Part shown: in pieces, positions 42,354 to 49,994 of the stretch
How positions within the stretch are numbered: the stretch's first letter is position 1
How the letters are laid out: every line of letters begins with the position of its first letter
Source: Candidatus Saccharimonadota bacterium
GTDB taxonomy: Bacteria > Patescibacteriota > Saccharimonadia > Saccharimonadales > Saccharimonadaceae
Direction: 5' to 3'
Assembly (NCBI GenBank): GCA_017406405.1
Contig: JAFQYO010000019.1
Coordinates: 1-64,000, forward strand
Length of the DNA stretch: 64,000 bases
Notes under the pieces: model-generated
The model's database searches: none
What the model was told of the DNA's origin: nothing
The model's input: the letters and a program-made list of their open reading frames with translations, nothing else
Program-made: the position numbers and the translations under genes

Positions 42354-44699
42354 ATGTTCAAAAAAATTATCAAACGCGACGGAAAAATCGTCGACTTTAA
42401 TATAGAAAAAATCGAAGGCGCTCTCGAAAAAGCCGGCAACGCCACTGGCGAGTACGATAAAGAACGAGCAAAAGAACTTGCTGTTGAATTTGAAACAACT
42501 TCAAAAAAGATTATAAAATCTCGTATCCCCACGGTCGAACAAGTCCAAGACGCTGTTGAAAAAGTTTTAACAGACGCCGGTTTCCGCAAGACCGCCCGCG
42601 CCTATGCCGATTATCGTGCCCATCGCTCCGATATCCGCATCGCAAAATCCGATTTAATGCAGATTTATAAAACAATTGCGATTGCTGATGCTTCCGAAGA
42701 TTCCGACGTAAAGCGCGGGAATGCAAACGTCGACGGAAACTCCGCGATGGGAAAGATGCTCCAATTCGGCGCCGAAGGCTCAAAAGTTTTTGCAAAAACG
42801 ACCTTGATGCGCCCCGAATACGCCTACGCTCATAACAACGGCGATATTCATATCCACGACCTAGATTTCTACGCAACCGGAACTTTGACCTGTTGCCAAA
42901 CCGACCCTCTGCGACTTTTTAAACACGGATTTAACACCGGCCACGGTCATCTCCGCACCCCTCAAAGTATCGGTTCTTATGCTGCGCTTGCTGCGATTAT
43001 TCTCCAAGCGAACCAAAACGAACAGCACGGGGGTCAGTCGATTCCGAACTTTGATTATGCTATGGCGCCCGGCGTCGACAAAACCTTCCGAAAAGCCTTA
43101 AAACGAAATCTCGAAAAATACAACTCCTTTGTTGGCGACAAGAAAAAGATTTCTGTCGAAATTGGCGACTACATAGAATTCGGCGACGACCAAAAACTCG
43201 AGCGTATGAAAATCCCTAAATCCGTAATCCAAGCTTCGACCGAAGATACCGAAGTAGAGACCCAACAAGCTATGGAAGGCTTCATTCATAATTTGAACAC
43301 CATGCACTCCCGCGCCGGCGCTCAAGTCCCCTTCACCTCGATAAACTTCGGAACTGATACTTCTCCGGCTGGCCGACTTGTCTCGAAAATGCTCCTCGAA
43401 GCGACCGATAAGGGTCTCGGAAAGGGCGAAACCCCGATCTTCCCGATTTCTATCTTCAAGGTAAAAGACGGCCTGAATTATAATCCCGGCGACCCGAATT
43501 ATGACCTCTTCAAACGCAGTATGGAAGTCTCTGCGAAGCGTCTCTTCCCGAACTTCACTTTTATCGACGCTCCCTTTAACCTCCAATATTACAAACCCGG
43601 CGATTATCGCACAGAAATCGCCACCATGGGTTGTCGCACCCGCGTCTTTAGTTCAGTTTTTCCTGAATCTGACGGAATCATTACTGGTCGCGGGAACATC
43701 AGTTTCACAACCATCAACCTCGTCCGCATCGGCATAAAACACGGTATCGCGACGGGTGAACGCGACGAAGCTGATTGGACCGGCTTCTTTAACGACCTCG
43801 ACAAGATGCTTGAACTCTGCGAAGGCGAGCTTTACGAACGCTTCGAATTCCAAGCGAACCAACACGTCCGAAACTTCCCGTTCCTTATGGGTCAAGGCAA
43901 CTGGTTCGGGTCTGAAAAGCTTTCCCCGAACGACACTCTCCGTGACGTCATAAAACACGGGACGCTCTCGATTGGTTTTATCGGCCTTGCCGAAACTCTT
44001 GTTGCGATGACTGGGAAACATCACGGCGAGTCCGAAGAGTCTCAAGAACTCGGTCTCGACATCGTCGCCCATATGCGCGAAAAATGTGACGAATTCTCAA
44101 GAAAGCACCACCTAAATTATTCCTTACTCGCTACTCCTGCCGAAGGTCTTGCTGGCCGCTTCACAAAAATCGACCGAAAAGAATATGGAGAACTGAAAGG
44201 TGTGACCGATCGCGATTTCTATACAAACTCCTTCCACGTCCCCGTCTATTATCCTATTTCCGCTTTCCGAAAGATTGAAATCGAAGCCCCATATCACGCT
44301 CTCTGTAACGCTGGCCATATTTCCTATATCGAGCTCGATGGCGACCCGACACAAAACATCGAGGCCTTCGAAGCCGTGATTAGAAAAATGCACGATTGCG
44401 GGATTGGTTATGGCTCCGTAAACCATCCTGTCGACCGCGATCCGGTTTGTGGCTTCTCGGGGATAATTTCCGGAAATGTCTGCCCAAGTTGCGGACGCGA
44501 AGAAGGAGATATGCCTTTTGAACGCCTCCGCCGAATCACCGGTTATCTCGTCGGTACTCTCGATCGCTGGAATGATGGAAAGAAAGCTGAAGAGCGCGAA
44601 CGCGTAAAACACAATGTTGATGGCGTATACTCAGTAGACGAAAAAACTAAAAGGGAGGTAGCGAAAATCTATGAGAACCGAGCCCTCGGCAAAGAATAA
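42354..44699 (+). CDS. nrdD: Anaerobic ribonucleoside-triphosphate reductase
   Basis: The 781-residue class III reductase makes dNTPs by glycyl-radical chemistry and needs formate or thiols and no oxygen. An N-terminal ATP-cone (KKIIKRDGKIVDFNIEKIEG, 1-95) gives allosteric control. The barrel includes HNNGDIHIHDLDFY, MGCRTRV and GRGNISFTTINL. The C-terminal radical loop is RRITGYLVGTLDRWNDG. The zinc site reads CGFSGIISGNVCPSCG, so only three of the usual four cysteines are seen. AGGAGGT precedes the ATG by 10 nt. The only reductase in the window, it implies an anaerobic or microaerobic habitat. Confidence 0.96.
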   Translation: MFKKIIKRDGKIVDFNIEKIEGALEKAGNATGEYDKERAKELAVEFETTSKKIIKSRIPTVEQVQDAVEKVLTDAGFRKTARAYADYRAHRSDIRIAKSDLMQIYKTIAIADASEDSDVKRGNANVDGNSAMGKMLQFGAEGSKVFAKTTLMRPEYAYAHNNGDIHIHDLDFYATGTLTCCQTDPLRLFKHGFNTGHGHLRTPQSIGSYAALAAIILQANQNEQHGGQSIPNFDYAMAPGVDKTFRKALKRNLEKYNSFVGDKKKISVEIGDYIEFGDDQKLERMKIPKSVIQASTEDTEVETQQAMEGFIHNLNTMHSRAGAQVPFTSINFGTDTSPAGRLVSKMLLEATDKGLGKGETPIFPISIFKVKDGLNYNPGDPNYDLFKRSMEVSAKRLFPNFTFIDAPFNLQYYKPGDYRTEIATMGCRTRVFSSVFPESDGIITGRGNISFTTINLVRIGIKHGIATGERDEADWTGFFNDLDKMLELCEGELYERFEFQANQHVRNFPFLMGQGNWFGSEKLSPNDTLRDVIKHGTLSIGFIGLAETLVAMTGKHHGESEESQELGLDIVAHMREKCDEFSRKHHLNYSLLATPAEGLAGRFTKIDRKEYGELKGVTDRDFYTNSFHVPVYYPISAFRKIEIEAPYHALCNAGHISYIELDGDPTQNIEAFEAVIRKMHDCGIGYGSVNHPVDRDPVCGFSGIISGNVCPSCGREEGDMPFERLRRITGYLVGTLDRWNDGKKAEERERVKHNVDGVYSVDEKTKREVAKIYENRALGKE

Positions 44700-45195
44700 A
44701 GAAAAAACTATCCGTCTCTCGGGCCCAATTGAACGCGATTCGATTGTAAACGGGTACGGCCTTCGGGCCGTGCTCTGGACCCAAGGATGTTTGTCTCATT
44801 GTAAGGGTTGCCAAAACCCGGAAACCTGGGACCTTGACGGCGGTTTCGAACTCCCAATCGAAGAAATAAAAGACCGCCTGAAAAAACTGGACGGCCAAGC
44901 CGGAATCACTTTCTGTGGTGGTGAGCCCTTCCTTCAGCCCGAAGCCTGCAAGGAAATTGCTGATTTCTGCCGCAACGAACTCGGATGGAACGTCTGGAGC
45001 TTCTCTGGTTACACATACGAAAAAATAAAGGAGCGCGGTGGTGCCGCCTGGGAGTTTTTGAAGTCTCTCGACGCGTTAATCGACGGCCCGTTTATTTTGG
45101 AACAACGCGACTTGACTTGCAAATTCCGCGGCTCCCGGAACCAACGCCTTCTTCATCTTGAACCTGGAACCGGAAAAATCAAAAATATCGAATAA
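44671..45195 (+). CDS. nrdG: NrdD-activating radical SAM enzyme
   Basis: The 174-residue activase makes the glycyl radical in NrdD. The cluster motif C-x3-C-x2-C is in TQGCLSHCKGCQNPETWDL (about residues 35-42), and the SAM-binding ITFCGGEPFLQP follows. The start overlaps nrdD by 29 bases and is preceded by GGGAGGT inside nrdD, so the two subunits are co-translated. Confidence 0.95.
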   Translation: MRTEPSAKNKEKTIRLSGPIERDSIVNGYGLRAVLWTQGCLSHCKGCQNPETWDLDGGFELPIEEIKDRLKKLDGQAGITFCGGEPFLQPEACKEIADFCRNELGWNVWSFSGYTYEKIKERGGAAWEFLKSLDALIDGPFILEQRDLTCKFRGSRNQRLLHLEPGTGKIKNIE

Positions 45196-45204
45196 TTTTC
45201 GGTT

Positions 45205-45215
45205 TATGTTATAAT
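45205..45215 (+). promoter_or_regulatory. Extended -10 promoter of trmD, leaderless
   Basis: TATGtTATAAT ends 6 nt before the ATG at 45222. Confidence 0.65.
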
Positions 45216-45221
45216 TTCTCT

Positions 45222-45878
45222 ATGAAATTCACGATAATAACGCTTTTTGAAGACGCTTTAAAACCCTATCTTGCTTCTTCGATGATGTGGAAAGCAAGCG
45301 AAAAGGGAATCGCTAAATTTGAGTTTGTAAACCTGCGCGATTTTGGGCTCGGCCCTCATAAATCTGTTGACGACACGCCCTATGGTGGCGGAGACGGCAT
45401 GTTGCTCCGCTGTGAGCCGGTTTTTTCCGCGATTGAATCCATCAAGAAAAAAGACCCGTCCGCAAAGGTTATCCTCCCGACTCCCGTCGGAGAAACCTGG
45501 TCTCAAGTCCTCGCCCGAAAATTTGCGAGCGAGGAGTCGTCTCATTACATAATCCTCTGTCCTCACTACGAGGGTTATGACGAACGGATTTTGTCGCTCG
45601 TAGATTATAAAATATCCTTAGGAAAATACATATTGACGGGAGGAGAACTTCCTGCTCTAATTATCATTGACAGTGTCGTTCGATTATTGCCTGGCGTATT
45701 AGGCGGAGAAACCTCGGCCGAAATCGAAAGTTTTTCGGACGGCGATAATCTCGAATACCCTCAATACACAAAACCAGCTGATTTTCGTGGCATGAAAGTT
45801 CCCGACGTCCTTCTCTCCGGAAACCACGGCGAGATTAAGAAGTGGAGAGACGAACATGCCTCTAAACATGTTCTCTAA
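45222..45878 (+). CDS. trmD: tRNA (guanine-N1)-methyltransferase TrmD
   Basis: The 218-residue SPOUT enzyme makes m1G37 in tRNAs reading CNN, CGG and CCN codons. The knot motifs are LCPHYEGYDERILSLVDYKI and SLGKYILTGGELPALIIIDS; the N-terminal MKFTIITLFEDALKPYL and SVDDTPYGGGDGMLLRCEP are typical. It overlaps recG by 23 bases. Confidence 0.97.
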   Translation: MKFTIITLFEDALKPYLASSMMWKASEKGIAKFEFVNLRDFGLGPHKSVDDTPYGGGDGMLLRCEPVFSAIESIKKKDPSAKVILPTPVGETWSQVLARKFASEESSHYIILCPHYEGYDERILSLVDYKISLGKYILTGGELPALIIIDSVVRLLPGVLGGETSAEIESFSDGDNLEYPQYTKPADFRGMKVPDVLLSGNHGEIKKWRDEHASKHVL

Positions 45879-47994
45879 AGTCGAAGATATTAAGGGCGTC
45901 GGCCCAAAAACTAGAGAAATAATGGAAAAATCCGGAATCGTGACCGTCCGGGACCTTCTTTATTATCTCCCTCGAACATACGAAAATTTCACAAACGTCA
46001 CCACGCTTTCCGAAATCCGTCCCGGGAAAGTCGTTATTCGCGGAAAGATTTCTGAGCTCCGAATCATAAAAACAAAGCGTCGTAACTTCACGATTACCGA
46101 AGGCGTAATCCACGATAAAACAGACGCGATTCGCGTTATCTGGTTTAACCAGCCTTACCGCGTAAAACAGTTTGACAAAGATAAGGATTATTATTTCACC
46201 GGGACTTATGATTATAAGGGGGGTCGTTATCAACTCACTTCTCCGCGCGCAGAACTTGCTTCCGAAGTCGACAAAGCGATAGAAAACGGATTTAAACCAA
46301 TCTACTCAGTAAAAGGGAGTTTTAAGTCAGAGAATTTTAAGCGAATCTTCGAGACCCTGCGCCCAGAATTTGCGTTTATTCCGGATTTATTGCCTGTTTC
46401 GAAATCATCACCAGATTTTGTCAAACCTGGTGCTCGCGCCGACGCTCTTTTTAAAGCTCACTTCGCTGAAGACGAAAAAGAAGTAAAAGAAGCCCGAAAA
46501 TACCTTGCTTACGAAGAACTGTTCGAACTTATTCTCGCTGCAAATTTGAACAAAAAAGAAAACCAGAAACTTCGCGCCTCTGTCATTCCGTTCGACGCCG
46601 AAAAAATCCGTCAAGTTGTCGAAAAACTCCCGTTTGATTTAACAAATGCCCAGCGCCGCGCCGCCTTCGAAATCTTCAAAGACCTCGAGAAAAACGTCCC
46701 GATGAATCGCCTTCTCCAGGGCGATGTCGGTTCCGGAAAAACCGCCGTCGCGGCGCTGGCCGCGTTCGCTGCCGCGAACGCGGGGTACCAAGTCGCCTTC
46801 CTCGCCCCGACCGCTATTCTTGCCTCCCAGCACGCCGACTCCTTAAACAATCTCCTCGCTCCGCTCGGTGTTTCCGTCGCCCTTTTAACCGGTGCGACAA
46901 AAAACAAACCCGCCCTAAAGGCCCGGATTAAATCCGGCGCGGTTGACCTCGTTGTTGGTACGCACGCTCTCATCACCGACGACACCGAGTTTAAAAAACT
47001 CGCTCTCTGTATTATTGACGAACAACACCGTTTCGGCGTAAATCAACGCCAAAAACTCCTTGCAAAAACCGTCACCTCCGCGACCGCGTCAGTAATTTCT
47101 CGTGTCGCTAAAACTGCCGACCTAGAAAACCCAGATTTTGCCTCCATAAAAAAGCCCCTCGCCCCGCATCTTTTGATGATGACCGCGACTCCGATTCCGC
47201 GCTCGCTCCAGCTCGCTATTTTTGGCGACCTCGACGTCTCAACCTTGAACGAACTCCCGAAAGGGCGCCAGCCGGTCGTGACAAAAATAATTAACGAAAT
47301 AAACTTCACCGACGACCTTTATCCGAAGGTCCGCGAATATCTCGCGTCCGGCCAACAAGTCTATTGGATTTGTCGAACCATCGAAGATAGTTCTCGCTCC
47401 GAAACAATTTCCGTAAAAAAGCAAGCCGAAAAACTAAAAAACATTTTTAAAGACCGAACCGTGACTTTTCTTCACGGTCGCATGAAAACCGAAGAAAAAG
47501 ACAAAATCATGTCCGATTTCTCATCTGGAAAAATCGACATTCTTGTCTCGACGACTGTCGTCGAAGTCGGCGTAAACGTTCCAAATGCAAATTTAATGGT
47601 AATAATGGATGCCGACGGTTATGGTCTCGCTCAGCTCCATCAGCTCCGCGGACGCGTTGGGCGCGGAAAAAACTCTGCGATTTGCTACCTTGTCTCGCCC
47701 GATGATGCCGAACCCGCTCGTCGCCTCAAGGTTCTCGAAAAATCAAACGACGGTTTTTATCTCGCCGAAGCCGACCTAAAACTCCGTGGGCCTGGAGAAA
47801 TCTATGGCTCTCTTCAGCATGGTGCCATGTCTCTCCAGTTCGCGAGCTTGACAAATTCGAAGCTCATTTCCGCCGCCTCGAATGAAGCAAAAAAGTCGGC
47901 CGAAGAGTTCGCAAAACACCCGGAGGAGCTCCAAAATTACCCAGAATTAGCCTTCTCAATAAAAAAGTACCAACAACTAACAACTCTAAACTAG
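45856..47994 (+). CDS. recG: ATP-dependent DNA helicase RecG
   Basis: The 712-residue branch-migration helicase rescues stalled forks. The wedge/OB domain occupies about 1-200 (VGPKTREIMEKSGIVTVRDL, REIRPG-type turn). The helicase motifs are GDVGSGKTAVAALAAF (Walker A), IIDEQHRFGVNQR (DExH type), MTATPIPRSLQL and a C-terminal half with VSTTVVEVGVNVPNANLMVI and HQLRGRVGRG. An insertion of about 20 residues (TSATASVISRVAKTADLENP) after the DEQH motif is unusual. The ATG at 45868 is an alternative start; 45856 is kept for the overlap with trmD. Confidence 0.96.
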   Translation: MPLNMFSKVEDIKGVGPKTREIMEKSGIVTVRDLLYYLPRTYENFTNVTTLSEIRPGKVVIRGKISELRIIKTKRRNFTITEGVIHDKTDAIRVIWFNQPYRVKQFDKDKDYYFTGTYDYKGGRYQLTSPRAELASEVDKAIENGFKPIYSVKGSFKSENFKRIFETLRPEFAFIPDLLPVSKSSPDFVKPGARADALFKAHFAEDEKEVKEARKYLAYEELFELILAANLNKKENQKLRASVIPFDAEKIRQVVEKLPFDLTNAQRRAAFEIFKDLEKNVPMNRLLQGDVGSGKTAVAALAAFAAANAGYQVAFLAPTAILASQHADSLNNLLAPLGVSVALLTGATKNKPALKARIKSGAVDLVVGTHALITDDTEFKKLALCIIDEQHRFGVNQRQKLLAKTVTSATASVISRVAKTADLENPDFASIKKPLAPHLLMMTATPIPRSLQLAIFGDLDVSTLNELPKGRQPVVTKIINEINFTDDLYPKVREYLASGQQVYWICRTIEDSSRSETISVKKQAEKLKNIFKDRTVTFLHGRMKTEEKDKIMSDFSSGKIDILVSTTVVEVGVNVPNANLMVIMDADGYGLAQLHQLRGRVGRGKNSAICYLVSPDDAEPARRLKVLEKSNDGFYLAEADLKLRGPGEIYGSLQHGAMSLQFASLTNSKLISAASNEAKKSAEEFAKHPEELQNYPELAFSIKKYQQLTTLN

Positions 47995-48005
47995 AAAGGG
48001 AACTA

Positions 48006-48524
48006 ATGCGTATTATCTCTGGAATATACAAAAACAAAGAAATCCTCACCCCTGGGGATAGTCTTACGCATCCCATGGGAAACCGCGAAAAAATCGCCCT
48101 ATTTAACATGCTTTTACCGTATTTCCCGCCTAAAACCGTCCTAGACGCGTTTTCAGGCTCGGGTGCGCTAGGACTCGAATCTTTATCGCGCGGCGCTAAG
48201 AGTGTCGTTTTTGTTGACAAAAACAAAAAAGCTTGTGAAATTATAGAAAAAAACCTTAAAAATCTCGGGCCCGACGCCGAAAGTCGTGGAAAAATTATAA
48301 AATCCGACGTTTCCTCTCTTAATTTTTCCGAGAAATTCGACCTTATCTTTGCCGACCCCCCATACGATAAATTTACCATAGAACAAATCACTCCTCTCGT
48401 CAACTTCCTCAATAGAGGAGCAGTTTTTGTACTTTCTTCGCCGATTCCGGTAGAAATCCCCGGTCTTACTCTGTTGAAAACACGAAAATATGCGGGTTGT
48501 AATATTTCTCTCTTTGTGGTATAA
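48006..48524 (+). CDS. rsmD: 16S rRNA (guanine966-N2)-methyltransferase RsmD
   Basis: The 172-residue Rossmann methyltransferase shows the RsmD pattern: MRIISGIYKNKEI, HPMGNREKIALFNML, LDAFSGSGALGLESLSRGA (SAM site) and catalytic FADPPYDKF. It begins 11 bp after recG. The last codons GTG GTA TAA overlap the -10 box of the next gene. Confidence 0.94.
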   Translation: MRIISGIYKNKEILTPGDSLTHPMGNREKIALFNMLLPYFPPKTVLDAFSGSGALGLESLSRGAKSVVFVDKNKKACEIIEKNLKNLGPDAESRGKIIKSDVSSLNFSEKFDLIFADPPYDKFTIEQITPLVNFLNRGAVFVLSSPIPVEIPGLTLLKTRKYAGCNISLFVV

Positions 48525-48525
48525 T
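48520..48525 (+). promoter_or_regulatory. -10 promoter containing the rsmD stop codon
   Basis: TATAAT with upstream TGG; its TAA (48522-48524) is the rsmD stop. It precedes a short leader with AAGGAG before the ATG at 48548. Confidence 0.5.
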
Positions 48526-48547
48526 TAATCCAAAGGAGTTTTATATT

Positions 48548-49075
48548 ATGTACGGATATGCCGACTCAACTGAGTCCCAAAAGAAAAAAATCATTATTGC
48601 CGCCCTTATCATGGGGATTATCATTGTTGTCTTGATTGGCGTTTTAATTAACGCAATTGTGAAGAAAAATCACCTGCCCCGCGGCGAGAATTCCCGCGTT
48701 GATGACACGAGTTATACTCCCGTCGCGGAAAAAGGAACTGCCGAGTCCGAGAACCCCGGACCGGTTTCGAACTCCGAATCCGGCTCTGCCTCTTTGAATT
48801 CCGAAGGAAGTTCTGCTTCTTCGACCTCCGAGGCTGATTCTTCATCGGTCGCGAGCAACGTCGTCGTAACTCCGTCTTCCGAGTCAAAGGAGACCGCCGT
48901 TGCGAACTCGTCGAGCTCCGCTTCCGCCTCGAGTTCCGCTTCGAACTCCACTTCCTCTAACTCCTCCACAATCCCGACGACGGGCCCAACCGAATCTCTT
49001 GTCGGTCTTGCGCTCATTCTCGGCGCCGTCTCCGCATATCTCCTCTCGAAAAACATCGTCCTTGTAAAACTCTAA
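48548..49075 (+). CDS. Ser-rich surface protein with LPxTG-like end
   Basis: The 175-residue protein has an N-terminal membrane segment (about 17-38: IAALIMGIIIVVLIGVLI). A long Ser/Ala/Thr/Glu-rich extracytoplasmic stalk (about 45-138) follows. The end STIPTTGPTESLVGLALILG plus SAYLLSKN resembles a sortase sorting signal (LPxTG with Ile for Leu) followed by a hydrophobic segment, but without a strong basic tail. Alternatively both ends are simply membrane anchored. The stalk would suit glycosylation. AAGGAG precedes the ATG. Confidence 0.65.
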   Translation: MYGYADSTESQKKKIIIAALIMGIIIVVLIGVLINAIVKKNHLPRGENSRVDDTSYTPVAEKGTAESENPGPVSNSESGSASLNSEGSSASSTSEADSSSVASNVVVTPSSESKETAVANSSSSASASSSASNSTSSNSSTIPTTGPTESLVGLALILGAVSAYLLSKNIVLVKL

Positions 49076-49084
49076 ATCTTCTGT

Positions 49085-49090
49085 TATACT
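49085..49090 (+). promoter_or_regulatory. -10 box of tRNA-Leu
   Basis: TATACT, 9 nt before the mature 5' end of the tRNA. Confidence 0.5.
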
Positions 49091-49099
49091 TTCTCTAGT

Positions 49100-49184
49100 G
49101 CCCGAGTGGTGAAATTGGTATACACGTATGCCTTAGGAGCATATGCCTTTCGGCGTGCTGGTTCAAGTCCAGTCTCGGGCACCA
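49100..49184 (+). tRNA. tRNA-Leu (anticodon TAG)
   Basis: Class II tRNA: acceptor GCCCGAG/CTCGGGC, discriminator A and encoded CCA. The anticodon stem TATGC/GCATA encloses CTTAGGA (anticodon TAG). The long variable arm is TGCCTTTCGGCG. The T-arm is CTGGTTCAAGTCCAG. Debris of an NYN-domain gene lies directly at its 3' end. Confidence 0.95.
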
Positions 49185-49224
49185 ATACGGAATATACTTC
49201 TGAATTTTACTGCTAGGGCTACTC

Positions 49225-49382
49225 ACGCCCAAAAACCATTTACTTTTTTAATTCTCATTAGTTCAGATACGGATTTAGTACCCGCTGTTCGTGTTGCGAA
49301 AGATGAAGGTGCTAGAATAGCTTATATATCTTATATATCTTTTGATAAAATGATTATTCGTTCTTTTTTATTTTTTCTTTAA
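49225..49382 (+). pseudogene. NYN-domain (LabA/DUF88-like) gene remnant
   Basis: One frame reads FTFLILISSDTDLVPAVRVA and then KDEGARIAYISYISFD, the acidic-site core of NYN ribonuclease domains. The upstream continuation runs into the tRNA and the downstream part is AT-rich and ends quickly, so most of the gene, including the first catalytic Asp, is missing. The local AT content differs from the neighbours. I infer a relic of an element that entered at the tRNA-Leu 3' end. Confidence 0.55.
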
Positions 49383-49452
49383 AAAAACACTTGCATAATC
49401 ATTTCGCTCCTGCTAATATAAAAACAAGTATAAACGAAAGGAATCTAATTCT

Positions 49453-49938
49453 ATGAATACAAAACCTAAAAAAGGCTTCACAATTATCGAGGTTGTCCTC
49501 GTCCTTGCGATTGCTGGCCTTATCTTTTTGATGGTCTTTATCGCCCTCCCGAACATGCAGCGTTCTCAGCGTGACACCCAACGCCGAAACGACTATTCCG
49601 CCCTCTCGGCAAACATGACCCAGTACATGACGAACAACAACGGATCTTTGCCTTCCGCCCTCACCTCGGCCGACAGCATAAAATACATCAACACCACAGG
49701 AAACGACCCGAACGGCTTGACCTACGAACTAAAAGCGAAATCCTGTAAAAACGATAGCAGCGCAAAGTGCGGGATAACCCTCACTCCTGCTGACAAGGAA
49801 AACGCCTCGACAGTCTACGTTATCACGAACGCGCAGTGCGAAGCTGGCGAGCCGAAAACCAGCAAATCTTCTCGTGCCTTCGCCATCTACGGGAACCTCG
49901 AGACCGGCTCCGGAACTTACTGCCAGTCTAACTCTTAA
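49453..49938 (+). CDS. Type IV pilin-like protein
   Basis: The 161-residue protein has a short basic leader and prepilin peptidase site KKGF-TIIEVVLVL (cleavage after Gly), with Glu at +5. The N-terminal helix (to about residue 60) and a small C-terminal domain with three Cys residues (SCKNDSSAKCGIT, GTYCQSNS, plus AQCEAGE) follow. It is a major or minor pilin. Assembly genes (pilB, pilC, pilT) are not in the window. GAAAGGA precedes the ATG and a terminator follows, so it is monocistronic. Confidence 0.88.
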   Translation: MNTKPKKGFTIIEVVLVLAIAGLIFLMVFIALPNMQRSQRDTQRRNDYSALSANMTQYMTNNNGSLPSALTSADSIKYINTTGNDPNGLTYELKAKSCKNDSSAKCGITLTPADKENASTVYVITNAQCEAGEPKTSKSSRAFAIYGNLETGSGTYCQSNS

Positions 49939-49945
49939 CCTTCCC

Positions 49946-49985
49946 ATTATCCTGTCGGAAACCCTCCGACAGGATAATTATTATT
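49946..49985 (+). terminator. Terminator of the pilin gene
   Basis: Long perfect stem ATTATCCTGTCGGA / TCCGACAGGATAAT with loop AACCC, followed by TATTATTTT. Confidence 0.9.
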
Positions 49986-49994
49986 TTGTTCGTC

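Noticed and set aside
48900-49075. Transposon or phage genes around the tRNAs
   Set aside because: No transposase, integrase or inverted repeats could be found anywhere in the window.
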